This document shows, in pieces, positions 31,498 to 43,255 of a stretch of 64,000 nt of DNA. The DNA is from Quercus robur (taxonomy: Eukaryota; Streptophyta; Magnoliopsida; Fagales; Fagaceae). Positions within the stretch are counted from its first letter, which is position 1; the number at the start of each line of letters is the position of its first letter. Made by a program: the position numbers and the translations under genes. The stretch spans positions 2,542,001 to 2,606,000 of the forward strand of contig NC_065536.1 of NCBI RefSeq assembly GCF_932294415.1. The letters are read 5' to 3'. The notes under the pieces are model-generated. The model did no database searches. It was not told the DNA's origin and worked only from the letters and a program-made list of their open reading frames with translations.

Positions 31498-34400
31498 ATG
31501 GCTGATCAACGGAATGGAAGTGGGCAACCTTCTAATGGGAAGGCTAGTGCAGCAGCAAATTCTTATTCAATTGATTTGGATAAATTCACTACACGATTGA
31601 AGTCTCTATACTCACATTGGAATGACAACAAGGATGATATGTGGGGCACTTCTGATGTCCTTGCTATTGCCACGCCTCCACCTTCAGATGATCTGCGGTA
31701 CCTCAAGTCCTCGGCATTGAACATCTGGTTGCTGGGTTATGAGTTCCCAGAGACTATAATGGTTTTTATGAAAAAACAAATCCATTTTTTGTGTAGCCAA
31801 AAGAAGGTCTCTCTTCTTGAAGTTGTGAAGAAGTCTGCTAAGGATGCTGTTGGTGTAGATGTTGTGATGCACGTGAAGGCAAAGAATGATGATGGAAGTG
31901 GTCTAATGGATGCTATATTCCGTGCTATCCATGCTCAATCAAAAGCGGATGGCCTTGATACGCCACTGGTTGGGTATATTGCAAGGGAGACTCCTGAAGG
32001 GAAACTTTTGGAGTTGTGGGCAGAGAAACTAAAGAACGCAAAGTTCCAGCTCAGTGATATTACTGGTGGGTTGTCTGATCTGTTTGCTGTGAAGGACAAG
32101 GATGAGATTGTGTGTGTCAAGAAAGCTGCTTACTTGTCTGCTCATGTGATGAAGAAAGTTGTAGTTCCAAAGCTTGAGAATGTAATTGACGAGGAAAAGA
32201 AAATCAGTCATTCCTCATTGATGGATGAGACTGAGAAGGCCATTTTGGAACCAACTAGAGCTGGTGTGAAGCTGAAGGCAGAGAATATTGACATTTGCTA
32301 TCCTCCAATTTTTCAGAGTGGAGGGGAATTTGATCTCAGACCTAGTGCTGCCAGTAATGATGAGATGTTGTACTATGACTCTGCCAGTGTTATTATATGT
32401 GCCATTGGATCACGATATAATAGTTACTGCTCAAACATTGCAAGAACATTCTTGATTGATGCCAACCACCTTCAGAGCAAGGCTTATGAGGTTCTTCTTA
32501 AGGCCCAAGAAGCTGCGATAAGTGCATTGAAGCCTGGTAACAAGGTCAGCGCTGCATATCAAGCTGCCATTTCTGTAGTTGAGGCAGATGCTCCTGAGTT
32601 AGTTGCAAATTTGACAAAATCTGCTGGGACAGGAATTGGTCTTGAATTTCGCGAGTCGGGGTTGACTATCAATGCCAAAAATGATCGAGTGGTGAAAGTA
32701 GGAATGATATTTAATGTGTCAATTGGTTTTCAGAACTTGCAGACACAGACCAAGAACACAAAAAATCAAAATTTCTCCCTGCTGCTTGCTGATACAGTAG
32801 TTGTCACTGATGAAAAGACAGAGTTGGTGACTTTAGCAAGCTCTAAAGCCATTAAGGATGTGGCTTACTCTTTCAATGAGGAGGAGGAAGAAGAAGAAAA
32901 GCCTAAAGCTAAAAAAGCTAAAACTGAGACTAATGGCACTGAGGCCTTGTTGTCTAAGACAACACTCAGGTCAGATGTTAATGAGATCTCAAAGGAGGAA
33001 TTACGAAGGCAGCATCAGGCAGAACTTGCCCGACAGAAAAATGAAGAAACTGCCCGGCGTCTAGCTGGTGGTGGACCTGGGGCTGGGGACAAAAATGCTG
33101 CTATGAAGGCTTCAACTGAATTGACTGCCTATAAGAATGTGAATGATCTCCCCCCTCCAAGAGATTTGATGATTCAGATTGACCAGAAGAATGAAGCTGT
33201 TCTTCTGCCTGTTTATGGAAGTATGGTCCCTTTTCATGTGGCTACCATCAGGACAGTTTCTAGCCAGCAGGACACCAATCGAACTTGTTATATCAGAATA
33301 ATCTTTAATGTGCCTGGGACCCCTTTCAATACTCAAGATGCGAACTCATTGAAATTCCCAGGGGCTATATATCTGAAGGAGGTTTCATTCCGCTCCAAGG
33401 ACCCAAGGCACATAAGTGAAGTGGTACAGCAGATCAAAACGCTCCGGCGGCATGTTATGGCTAGGGAGTCAGAGAGAGCTGAGCGGGCAACTTTGGTTAC
33501 TCAGGAGAAACTTCAACTAGCTGGTAACAGATTTAAGCCAATTAGATTGACTGACCTTTGGATCCGTCCTGTTTTCGGTGGCCGTGGAAGGAAGATACCT
33601 GGTACTCTTGAAGCTCATGTGAATGGGTTTCGTTTTTCAACTACAAGGCAAGATGAGCGTGTGGATATTATGTTTGCGAACATCAAGCATGCTTTTTTCC
33701 AGCCTGCAGAAAATGAGATGATCACTCTGCTCCACTTTCATTTGCACAACCACATAATGGTGGGTAACAAGAAAACCAAGGATGTACAGTTTTATGTTGA
33801 GGTGATGGATGTGGTCCAGACCTTGGGAGGTGGAAAGAGATCTGCGTATGACCCAGATGAGATTGAAGAAGAGCAACGGGAGAGGGACAGGAAGAATAAA
33901 ATTAACACAGATTTTCAGAGCTTTGTGACTCGGGTGAATGATCTCTGGGGGCAGCCTCAATTTAGTGGCCTTGACCTTGAGTTTGATCAGCCTCTAAGAG
34001 AGCTTGGCTTCCATGGGGTTCCCTTCAAATCCTCAGCATATATTATCCCATCTTCCACCTGCCTTGTGGAACTGATAGAGACTCCTTTCCTGGTTGTTAC
34101 TCTAAGCGAGATTGAGATTGTGAATCTGGAGAGAGTTGGACTTGGACAGAAGAACTTTGATATGACGATTGTATTCAAGGATTTTAAGCGAGATGTTCTT
34201 CGGATTGATTCCATCCCTTCCACATCGCTTGATGGCATTAAGGAATGGCTGGACACAACAGACATCAAGTATTATGAGAGCAGGTTGAATCTGAACTGGC
34301 GTCAGATACTGAAGACAATCACTGATGACCCACAGAGCTTCATAGATGAAGGGGGTTGGGAATTTTTGAATTTGGAAGCTAGTGATTCAGAATCTGAGAA

Positions 34401-34710
34401 CTCAGAGGATTCAGACAAGGGTTATGAGCCATCAGATGTGGAGCCTGAATCGGACACAGAGGAGGAAGATTCTGACAGTGCGTCTTTGGTGGAGTCCGAG
34501 GAGGATGAAGAGGAGGATTCAGAACCAGACTCAGAGGAAGAGAAAGGAAAAACGTGGGAAGAGTTGGAGAGGGAAGCAAGCAATGCGGACAGAGAGTTTG
34601 GGGATGAGTCAGACAGTGAGGAGGAGAGGAAGAGAAGGAAAGCAAAGGCCTTTGGGAAGTCTCGAGCTGGCCCTAGTAGCAGTGTCCCCAAGAGGGCCAA
34701 GTTACGATAG
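31498..34710 (+). CDS. SPT16: FACT complex subunit SPT16
   Basis: Histone chaperone that pairs with SSRP1 to loosen and rebuild nucleosomes ahead of RNA and DNA polymerases. One uninterrupted 1070-codon exon, the normal length for plant SPT16. Order: N-terminal domain with aminopeptidase-P fold (about 20-450; SALNIWLLGYEFPETIMVF, AIGSRYNSYCSNIARTF, SAGTGIGLEFRESGLTI), a charged linker with EEEEEE and KAKKAK (about 460-475), the dimerisation and middle domains (YLKEVSFRSKDPRH, RPVFGGRGRKIPGTLEAH, LLHFHLHNHIMVGNKKTKD, GFHGVPFKSSAYIIP), and a strongly acidic Ser/Asp/Glu tail (from about 960) ending in a basic patch, PKRAKLR. The ATG at 31498 is the family start (MADQRNG). Intronless coding is shared with other plant SPT16 genes. 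Looks fully functional. Confidence 0.98.
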   Translation: MADQRNGSGQPSNGKASAAANSYSIDLDKFTTRLKSLYSHWNDNKDDMWGTSDVLAIATPPPSDDLRYLKSSALNIWLLGYEFPETIMVFMKKQIHFLCSQKKVSLLEVVKKSAKDAVGVDVVMHVKAKNDDGSGLMDAIFRAIHAQSKADGLDTPLVGYIARETPEGKLLELWAEKLKNAKFQLSDITGGLSDLFAVKDKDEIVCVKKAAYLSAHVMKKVVVPKLENVIDEEKKISHSSLMDETEKAILEPTRAGVKLKAENIDICYPPIFQSGGEFDLRPSAASNDEMLYYDSASVIICAIGSRYNSYCSNIARTFLIDANHLQSKAYEVLLKAQEAAISALKPGNKVSAAYQAAISVVEADAPELVANLTKSAGTGIGLEFRESGLTINAKNDRVVKVGMIFNVSIGFQNLQTQTKNTKNQNFSLLLADTVVVTDEKTELVTLASSKAIKDVAYSFNEEEEEEEKPKAKKAKTETNGTEALLSKTTLRSDVNEISKEELRRQHQAELARQKNEETARRLAGGGPGAGDKNAAMKASTELTAYKNVNDLPPPRDLMIQIDQKNEAVLLPVYGSMVPFHVATIRTVSSQQDTNRTCYIRIIFNVPGTPFNTQDANSLKFPGAIYLKEVSFRSKDPRHISEVVQQIKTLRRHVMARESERAERATLVTQEKLQLAGNRFKPIRLTDLWIRPVFGGRGRKIPGTLEAHVNGFRFSTTRQDERVDIMFANIKHAFFQPAENEMITLLHFHLHNHIMVGNKKTKDVQFYVEVMDVVQTLGGGKRSAYDPDEIEEEQRERDRKNKINTDFQSFVTRVNDLWGQPQFSGLDLEFDQPLRELGFHGVPFKSSAYIIPSSTCLVELIETPFLVVTLSEIEIVNLERVGLGQKNFDMTIVFKDFKRDVLRIDSIPSTSLDGIKEWLDTTDIKYYESRLNLNWRQILKTITDDPQSFIDEGGWEFLNLEASDSESENSEDSDKGYEPSDVEPESDTEEEDSDSASLVESEEDEEEDSEPDSEEEKGKTWEELEREASNADREFGDESDSEEERKRRKAKAFGKSRAGPSSSVPKRAKLR

Positions 34711-34992
34711 ATTTGATAGGAAATCTCTTGTTTCTTAGTCTTTTGTTTTTGTGGTTCAGCAACCAGCAGCTCCTTTTGCTGCAGAATGCAGATGTCTGAC
34801 TTTAGCTTGGAATTGTTATTTCTTACTAGTTTATTTCGAGGATTTCTTTCTTATGGCAATAGCTTATCTAGAAGACAGGATCTTTTATTGTAAATTGGTT
34901 CCATCTCTTTGCTAGAAGTAAAATGATCTCTCTTGGCCGTGTTAGTTCTGATGTTCTATTGCCATGATTAACTAATGAGCTCCTGCCCTCTT
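34711..34992 (+). other. SPT16 3' UTR
   Basis: Follows the stop codon; T-rich with no coding signal. The poly(A) signal was not fixed with certainty. Confidence 0.5.
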
Positions 34993-35336
34993 AAAATTTT
35001 GGGTAAAATACCATTTTGGTCCTTAAACTTTACTAAAAGTTTGTTTTTCATCTCTAAACTTTAAGAAGTTCATTTTTCGTCCCTAAATTAATGAAAATTT
35101 CATCTTTCATCCCTAAACTATTAAAAATATTTTATTTATGTCCTTAAACTTTATTAAAATTTTGTTTTTCATTCTTAAATTAATGAAAAAAAGTTCATTT
35201 TTCATCCCTATTTTTGTCTCTAAACTATTGAAAAATCTCTTCCTAAAGTTTAGGGAGGGATGAAAAAAGAACTTTTTAAAGTTTACGGACAAAAAAAAAA
35301 AAAAAAAAAGAAAAGTATTTTACCCTAAAATTTTCT
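34993..35336. mobile_element. MITE with AAAATTTT.GGGTAAAATAC ends
   Basis: Left end taaaattttgggtaaaatac, right end gtattttaccctaaaatttt, inverted repeats matching over about 20 bp. The body is built of reiterated catttttcatccctaaa and taaactttattaaaatttt-type words, making it partly self-complementary. About 344 bp, with no coding capacity. It sits just past the SPT16 3' UTR. Confidence 0.75.
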
Positions 35337-35886
35337 TAAGAGATCCTTTGAAACAAGAAAAGTTATTCGTGGTGACTGTATGCTTTCAGCAAACTTGAAC
35401 TTGATAGTTTTTGTGCTGAAATTCATGTTCTTGGGTATTTGAGTGATTGTTTTTAGTCAGTTATTCATTGTAACCTTCTTTCACAATTTCTGCAAACTAT
35501 GAATTGCATGGTTTCCTTCTTGTGATAATCATGTTCCTTGATATTTAGGAGACTTTTTTGAAGTCAGATTTCATCTCTTAGGCTTTAAAAAAAAAATTGG
35601 CTAGCATTTTTTTTAAAAATAATTTTAAAGCTTGATCTTCCTTATTTCATTTGATATCTACTGGGACATTATTTCTCAGTATGGCCGTATGCATGACTCT
35701 TTGACTTTCTACAGTGTTAGGTGTCCCATTAGTTACTGTTATTTTGTATTCATAAGACATTCTTCTCCAGGTGTCCTTAACAAATAAATATATATACTGC
35801 ATCATGTGGAGAAGGCGTATTAGAGTACACACAGCAGCTGCACCAGCGGTTGCAGATCTCGGAGAGATGTATTGCCAGGCTGATGT

Positions 35887-36162
35887 GGATTTTCTTAAAA
35901 AATAACTATAAATCCGAAACTATGTTATTAGTTAAGCAATGTTTCAAACTATTTTCGTTTCTAACAATTCGAGTCCAGAGGATTCGATTATGCCATTTTG
36001 AAAATGCGTTTGGAAATCGAGTGTGAGAAACCTGAGTTTGAAAATTGAGTGTCTCACACTCGATTTCTAAGTGCATTTTCAAATGGAAAAATCGAGTCGT
36101 CTGGACTCGAATTGTTAGAAACGAAAATAGTTTGAGATGTTACCTTACTAATAAAAAAATCC
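35887..36162. mobile_element. Hairpin MITE inside a SEC24 exon, 9-bp target duplication
   Basis: The 9-bp repeat ggctgatgt brackets it exactly (35878-35886 and 36163-36171) and is the SEC24 coding sequence itself. The ends are ggatttt...aaaatcc. Most of the body is one inverted repeat: caaactattttcgtttctaa through the arm to its complement ttagaaacgaaaatagtttg, with arms of about 85 bp around 36032-36044. A 9-bp target size points to Mutator-type transposition. Confidence 0.9.
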
Positions 36163-37201
36163 GGCTGATGTTGGAGCCGTTGTTTCTGTGTTTAGCAGGC
36201 TAGGTACAATAAAACAGGTCCCTTCTTCTGGTGATGTCGTGTGATTATGGATCTTGATTTTTTTTTCTTTTATATAATATTTATTGAAATAACTTGCAGC
36301 AATTGAGAAAACGTTGTCCAGTAAACTGGAAGATGCACGAAACTCAGTGCAACTAAGAATTGTTAAAGCCCTTAAAGAGTATCGAAATCTTTATGCTGTG
36401 CAACATTGCTTAGGAGACGGGATAATATTTCCAGAGTCTCTGAAGTTCTTGCCATTGTACGGATTAGCACTTTGTAGATCCACACCTTTTCGGGGAGGAT
36501 ATGCTGATGCTCCACTTGATGAGTGCTGTTCAGCAGGTTACACAATGATGACTCTACCAGTAAAGAAATTGTTGAAGCTTCTATATCCTAGCTTAATACG
36601 ACAGGAATCACGGGATGAGTATCTTTTGAAGGTAATGAATTACTGGATTCAGTTACGCACTTGTGATGATTTTTATATTAGAACATCCTCAGAATTGGTT
36701 TTACTTCTCGCGTTTGCAGGCATCTGCTCAAGTCGATGACTTCAAAAACCTTGAGAAAAGATTACCACTGGCTGCTGAGAACTTAGATTCCAGAGGCCTT
36801 CATTTATATGATGATGGTTTTCGCTTTAATATATGGTTTGGTAGAGCTCTTTCACCTGATGTGACCATGAATTTACTTGGTGCAGAATTTGCAGCAGAAT
36901 TGTCAAAGGTATGGTGGATCCCATAAATATAAGTCTAAAAGAAAAAAAAGATAGTGTATGATAGTATGTAAAATAAATAACATAAAATAAAATCCTTGTG
37001 ATGGTAATCCTCCCCCCCCCCCCCCTCCACCCAACAAAAAAAAAAGCATGTACTACAACAACGGCAAGATCAACAAAACCCAGTTTTTGGGGTTGGTTTT
37101 GGATCTTTGCCATTTGATCATATCCAAGATCTTAATCTCTATTATCTCCTTAATTAACATTTCATTTTCTACTACTTCAATATGTTATTTTAGGTATTCT
37201 G

Positions 37202-37256
37202 GCCACTGGACACGTTGCGATGCGGACACGTGTCCAGTGGCGACTGGACACAAGCC
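37202..37256. repeat. Short GC-rich hairpin
   Basis: ccactggacacgt and acgtgtccagtgg are perfectly complementary around a 9-10 base loop, and a third gactggacac follows. It lies in the last intron of the SEC24 pseudogene, next to a C-run (37011-37025). Origin unknown. Confidence 0.7.
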
Positions 37257-38052
37257 ATTCCCTTCTTCTACCTCCTTCCGTTCCCCAATTTGAATCAAAG
37301 CATGTACTTTTTCCTTTCACTTTGGACTTTGATGTGCCTATGCTTGTCCTAGGGGGCGGGCTGTTTGGGAAATTAATAATTTATCAGCTTGGGTCCGATC
37401 TTGATGTGTTGTTTGATAAACAGATTTTTAGTTTTGTTTATCTTGAGACCAGCTTTTTCTTGGTTCTATTTGGAATTTTCAGATTCATCTGTATCCTTAT
37501 AAAACAAATTTTCTCTACAAAGCATCAAATACTGGTCACTCTATCTGCAGCTGACTTGCTTTTGGGGCTCCCTAACAACTCTACTAAAGTTCTGTAGTTT
37601 TAAACAAAAAAAAAAAAAAAAAAAAAAAAAACCCTTAGTATTCACTTAAATGGTTTTATTCAATGTAGTCTTGGTGTTGAGTTTTATTTAATTAGTGTGG
37701 ATGTGGCTGCTATACACAGCCAGTGCCTTAAATGCATGCCCAAAAAACCTGTTCCCTTTCATAATCAATCTGTAACTGACTTCCTCTGTTGCAATATTTT
37801 TGTTTTTTTGTTTGAATCAGGTTACCCCTTCTGAGCGTGACAATGAAATGTCAAGGAAGCTGATAGGGATACTTAAGAATTTAGAGAAAGTGACCCTTCA
37901 TATTATCATGTGTCATCTTGTAAGACAAGGAGAACATCCCAGAGAAGGCTTTCCTTCTTCTCTCCGATCTTGTTGAGGACCAGATGGGGGGTGCTAATGG
38001 TTATGTAGATTGGATTCTGCAAATACACCGGCAAGTTCAGCAAAATCCATAG

Positions 38053-39534
38053 TATACCAAGTTCAGCAATTTTTGTAATATATAGGTAATGAATTCTTCT
38101 GTTAATTTTGGGTCTACTTGGGACATTGCTTTAGAATGTTTTCAATTAGGAACTATGGTGTGTCAAATCATTTAGGCTGTGTTTTAGGATTACAATTATA
38201 AACAGCTTATTGAGAACATCTCTGTTTGAAAATACTTCTAAAAAAAACTATGTTTGAAAAGTAATGATTTTCATGTTTTGATGTCTTCCTTGACTTGTAT
38301 TCTGCAGGGGGCTTAACATGCTTGTTCTGTGCCTCATCCATACATTGATGGAACGTTTCATTCAATGTAATTATCAGTTTGGATTCAGACATCGGTTCCC
38401 CTCGAGAAGCATTGATGGTTTAGTTGATGAACTGGTCACCAGACGTCGAACAATTGCTTTGTCCATCACAGGATGTAATAATTAGGGGATCTTACTTAGT
38501 GATATAATCTTATGCTTCTTGTCTTTAAATTGAGAAGAAAAATAGAAAAAAAAATAAAATTGAATGCGATATCTTAACTAACTACTTTAGCTTCTTCTTC
38601 TTTTTCTTTTTCTTTTTTCTTTTAAAAAAAAAAAAAATCTAGTTTGTGTTGTATTATGATTCCCCACCCCCCCCCCCCCCAACACACACACACACACAGA
38701 GAACGCATGATTGTTTGGAAGAGATGCAAAGTTTGTTCATTAAATTATTGGGTTTTGTTATGTCACAATGATAATATTTGAAGAAACATTCGTTTCCTTA
38801 TCTTTGGCTTAGCATGAATCTACTTCTGTGCTCTGCATGTCTTGGTATTTTGCATGGCTCCAAACCATCAGGTAGTTTGGTTTGTGAATAACCTGATTGG
38901 CAACCCAAGATGAATATTCAGCTGCTCCTCCCCTTAAATTCCAAAATGGGTCTTTGAAAGTTGCTATGCTTCACTAATCTGTCACTCTTAAGGAACTTGG
39001 TTGGTTCTTTGCTATTGAAAAGCTCAATATCAGTTTTGTAGGTGCTAGATACAGTTTAGTCACAGGGACAATCTTCATCAACTAAAATAACGAACCAGTA
39101 ATCAAAGTAACTAATGTTATCTGAATGTCTAATCTCCTAAAGGGGAAAAAAATCATTATAGAATTTAATCGAATCTAGATAAGTTGATGCACCACTTGAA
39201 TTGAAATAACAATGAAATAAATTTGAATAGTCAATGGTCCTAATCAGTCCATGTTGATAAGGCTGAAGATCTTTAATTAGGTGGATCGTCCAACTTCTAG
39301 CTCAAGGCGGATAAAAGCAACTGTAAAACAAAATATTGGATTGTTACATTTTTTGGGGTGCTTGTACACTCCCATAGAATTGGATTAGATGCATAACACT
39401 GCCTATCTGATTCTCCAACAAATCTACTAATGAACTTTTTCTATAGTATATGCACAATAACATCGTTAATATTCAATTTAGCTTGAATTCTTGACAAAGC
39501 AACACCAAATTTTTGGTTCAGACGATCTTCCATA
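38053..39534. other. Spacer between SEC24 and RPAP2 pseudogenes
   Basis: One exon-like open stretch at about 38308-38484 after a tctgcag acceptor (reading LNMLVLCLIHTLMERF and SIDGLVDELVTRRRTIA) is not recognised. C-run plus (CA)n at about 38667-38698. Otherwise no signal. Confidence 0.35.
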
Positions 39535-42500
39535 ATGGCAAAGGATCAATTAGTCCTTATGAAAGATGCTATATACAAACTGCTACATTTCTTACTTGAA
39601 GGCATTCAAAATGAAAACCAGCTGTTAGCAGCTGGGTCTCTGATGTCTTGCAGTGAATATGAAGATGTTATGACTGAGCTGAAAATAAAATCCATCTTTG
39701 TGGTTGAAGGAGCACAAGGCTAATGAATTATGATCTTCATCACACACACACACACACGTATATATATTGCTCCTCCAGTGCGTTGTTGAAAGTCTAGCTT
39801 TTGCTAAGAGCTTGCAAGATGAGAGATGCTTGGTTTTGAATCAGGAGAAACTTAATGATGTGCCGGGGCTGTTTGGAAATTTTGATCGGGATTCTCAGGA
39901 GGAGACTCTTATGTAAGAATTGAGTTGGATTCTCGGGACAAAATGGAAATCAAGGTTTGTGAAGTGTCTTTGGAACAGTTGATGGGTCCATGAAATGACA
40001 TTGAGGGCAATGTTCCACACACAGTTCAACTTCAAGCCTTCATCTTTCAATTATCACAAAGAATAAACTACAATTTTTTCTTCTCGGTCTATTTTTTTGT
40101 TTTAGATTTAATTTTTAAAGTGCATCTTTCTGTCACGTCAGATTCTTGAGATGTTGCACTTATCAAGTTTCTGACTCAGATTCTCACGCTTGCTGAGGTT
40201 GCTGAAAATGTTTTCTTTTGTCACTATTCCTAAAAAAAAAAAAAAAAATGAAAATTCAAATCCAATCTGCCGAGTAACTGGACTAGGTTTTCATTAGTGG
40301 AGTTCTTTTAATTTTTTTTTGTGGGAGGTCCTAAAGAACACAAATATCTAAGAATAGTCTTGATTTCTTAAGTTTTCCTGCTTTCTCAAAGTGAGCACAT
40401 GAAAAATGTTTACTTTCTAGTGCTGATTTGTAAACATTATTAGCCTTTTTCACAAAATAAAAAGCTTTGCCCGATATATTGTTGTCTCTAGCCATAAAGT
40501 TGATCTTGGATTGTATAGGTAGTCATACAAAACTGACTAGTCAAGAAGAATTCCTAACTAATGAGATGGATTTCACGAGAACCATAATCACTCAAGATGA
40601 ATATAGAATATAGTGTCGCAAAAATGTCCTCAGATTTGAGTCATTTGACAGAGAATACTTCCAGTACTAAATTGAAGAATGAAGAGGAAAAATCAGTAGT
40701 AACGACTCAAAGGATAGTTGGAAACTTTATCTGCTCTAACACAGAATGATTTTCAATGGAAATCATGATATTCAAAAAGAGAAAGTGATAAAATTGTCAA
40801 ACAAGATGATCTTAGCATTTAAGAGGTGCCTTCAACTTCCTGCTAACTAGCTCTAAGGCAAGTACAGAAGAAGCAGAAGAGGATATGATAAAGTAGTTAA
40901 GTTGAGTGAAAGCATGCACATGGTCCCTCTTTTTTTGAGGATAAACGGCAGAGCACATAGTCCCTCTTAAACCTTCATGTGTAAAGAATTAATCGTTTTG
41001 TTATTTGGGCTGATGAGGAAATTGATAATAGCATAAGAATAAATCATTGCAAGGTTTGAGAAATGGAAGATATCAAAGAGACTGTCTGAGATATTATGCA
41101 GTGCATATATGGGAGATGATGATATATTATGGTTTGCGTCAGCAGAGGCTTGTACATTAGCATTAAGCCAGGCAGCTGAGGATGTTACTTCTGGAGAATC
41201 TGATGTCATGCCACTAATGCTGCTACATTGTTAAGTTCTTTTAAGTTTATCAACCTAAATTTACTTTGTTCTAGATAGGTCAAAATATTCAGTGTTCTTT
41301 TTCCCTGTAATCTGTTGCATTCTAAACACAGCATCTGATGCTGGGATTTGTCATATTGTGACCACCGTATGATGTGAATGAAATGGATTCTTTCAAGGAC
41401 ATTGATATGCTTGAACCAGAACCAGCTCCTTTGAAGTGGCCTAAAAGACAGGAATTCCACACTCTGAATTTTTTTTTTTTTTTTTATATTTATTCTGAGG
41501 ATTATTGTTATGATGCTTCATCAGAGGGTTTCAGTTTTGACTAATTTTCTTAAAATAGTAGATTGTCATCTTTTTTCATTACTCTAGGACTATGCTTGAC
41601 TGTGAACATCATTGGTGTCACCTTTTGCAACAATGTTGGATAACATGATCTTGGCAGACTGTTTCTATTCTGAAATCAAGCAAACTGTTGATGCTTGTGT
41701 TGCTGAGGCTTTGCCTAGACTTATTTCTGATGTCAGGCTGACAACACCAGTATTTACTTTGAAGCAAGGAATAATACTCACTTTTGAACTTGTTCTCTCT
41801 TTATTAGCAATGTCTAATCAGATGAGGGGACTAGCACTAATTTGTCCCTTATTATTAGATCAAGAAACTAAATGTTCAGTAGAGTCTGTAGGACTCACAT
41901 TATTTTCATTATTAATTGACAAATGATTTGTTTAATTTCTCAAAATCCATTTGGATCTCCAAGGACTGGAACTGCAGAGTAGAATATAACATGAATGTTT
42001 TCCATTTGGGTCTCCTATTGTTTTCCACTTGAGTAAACTATGCAATCATATAACATGAAAGTATGCAAGACAAAAGCCTCAATTTTTTTCTTTATTGTGT
42101 CCATTAGGCTACATAACTAGAGGCAGCTCTTTCTCATCACTAAAACCCACTTCCCTTGCTCTAAGGTTGTGAATAAAAAATTGGATCCAAAGTTCAAACC
42201 TTCTTGCCTGACAACAAACGACCTTTACCAGCTAAGGATAGAAGATTTAGGACGTAAGATCAACTAGGTTGCGATAGAGATGATTGCGTTTTTACTTTCT
42301 CATCAACCAATTCAATGTGTACATCTTTGAAATTTTTTTTAACTAGATTAAAAAGTTCATAAAAAACTGTATATGTGCATGCCATGTTAGACTTCTCATT
42401 GTTGACTTAATCTTTTGGTTCCATTCTTGCGTCAGTACTGAACAAGTCTTGATTGAAATTGAATACTTTGTTAATGGCAAGTTCCCTGTATTGATCATTT

Positions 42501-43255
42501 TCTCTCCATGAAATGACAAATGTGATAATTGTGAAATAATAGGATCACTTAATCTTTGACATATATGCTTTTTTTTTTTAATATAAAAACCTTTCAACCG
42601 CTACTTTTTTTTATAACTCTATTATTGACATAAGGGATAAAAGGGACTGTTTATGATTGATGAACTGTCACCTAGCACTGGAGAAAGTATATGTTGTTAC
42701 AGGAATACTAACTCAGCATCCAAGTTAGGGTGCTTGTTGGATACAATGTCTTTCACCAATGGTCTCTCCATTTGCAGTATTCCTACACTTACTCTGCACA
42801 TGACCAACAAGAGGATGTTGCTTCACAAGATGAGACCCCAAAAATACATATAAGGATAGAGATACATAAAGCATCACAAAAAGGACCTTCAATTTTTTCC
42901 ATTATAACTGGTCACTTTTTATGCACTTAGTTATCATGGAAGAGAAAATAGCACTTAAACTGGGGGTAATGAAAATTTTGAAGTTTAGTAAATTGCTTGG
43001 CAGCCCAAGGATAAGACAGGAATGCCATGACCATGGCATATCTTGAATTAGTACCGTATGCAGTAATCAAATAAGGTGATATGGCAACATAATATTGAAA
43101 TTTTGGATTTTTACTGTCTCTTAAAGAATAACTTGTTAAGTGTCCTTCTGGTTTTGTTGTTTGCTTACTAGCTGCTGGGTAGTTCTCAAGTAAGCGCAAG
43201 AAAAAGTGCAAGGCTATGAAGGATCTTATAATGTCTTCAAAGACTACAATGAGAT
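39535..43255 (+). pseudogene. RPAP2-like CTD phosphatase pseudogene
   Basis: Intact RPAP2 (plant RIMA) is an RNA polymerase II CTD Ser5 phosphatase and nuclear import factor. Pieces lie in family order on one strand. 39535-39720 has MAKDQLVLMKDAIYKL and QLLAAGSLMSCSEYEDV. 39780-40000 has a degraded FAESLQ-EERC-like region, LFGNFDRDSQEE and VSLEQLMGP. Then about 40560-40680, 41140-41220 (ALSQAAEDVTSGESDV), 41385-41530 (DIDMLEPEPAPLKWPK, YDASSEGFS), 41605-41780 (SPFATM, SDVRLTTPVFTLKQG), 42690-42840 (LLDTMSF, LTLHMTNKRMLLHK) and possibly 43190-43255. Stops and frameshifts separate nearly every block, and the zinc-knuckle region is not seen. Intron-like gaps remain, so it is not a cDNA copy. Confidence 0.85.
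42150..42245 (-). mobile_element. SINE-like remnant inside the RPAP2 pseudogene
   Basis: On the minus strand TTAGCTGGTAAAGGTC resembles an A box and AAGGTTTGAACTTTGG a degenerate B box, about 35 bp apart. It lies in a stretch of the pseudogene with no RPAP2 similarity. Confidence 0.35.

Larger units (their letters stand above)
35771..38052 (+). pseudogene. SEC24 (COPII coat) pseudogene, C-terminal half
   Basis: Intact SEC24 is the COPII cargo-binding coat subunit at ER exit sites. Four exons remain: 35771-36190 (interrupted), 36300-36631, 36720-36908 and 37821-38052. They read RVHTAAAPAVADLGEMY, QLRIVKALKEYRNLYAV, PLYGLALCRSTPFRGGYA, TMMTLPVKKLLKLLYPSLI, LPLAAENLDSRGLHLYDDGF and MGGANGYVDWILQIHRQVQ. 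Defects: a frameshift at about 35812, a 276-bp MITE inside the first exon, local frameshifts in the last exon around 37890-37960 that put a stop in the main frame, and no N-terminal two thirds. Splice sites survive, so it came from a DNA duplication rather than a cDNA. Confidence 0.93.

Noticed and set aside
31278..31505. Possible upstream ORF overlapping the SPT16 start
   Set aside because: It does not begin with ATG and is crossed by the inferred leader introns.
34379..34738. Several long frames on both strands at the SPT16 3' end
   Set aside because: Shadows of the GA-rich acidic tail coding sequence.
38308..38484. Exon-like frame LNMLVLCLIHTLMERF...
   Set aside because: It has an acceptor but no partner exon or recognised family; it could be part of a third pseudogene, but the evidence is too thin.
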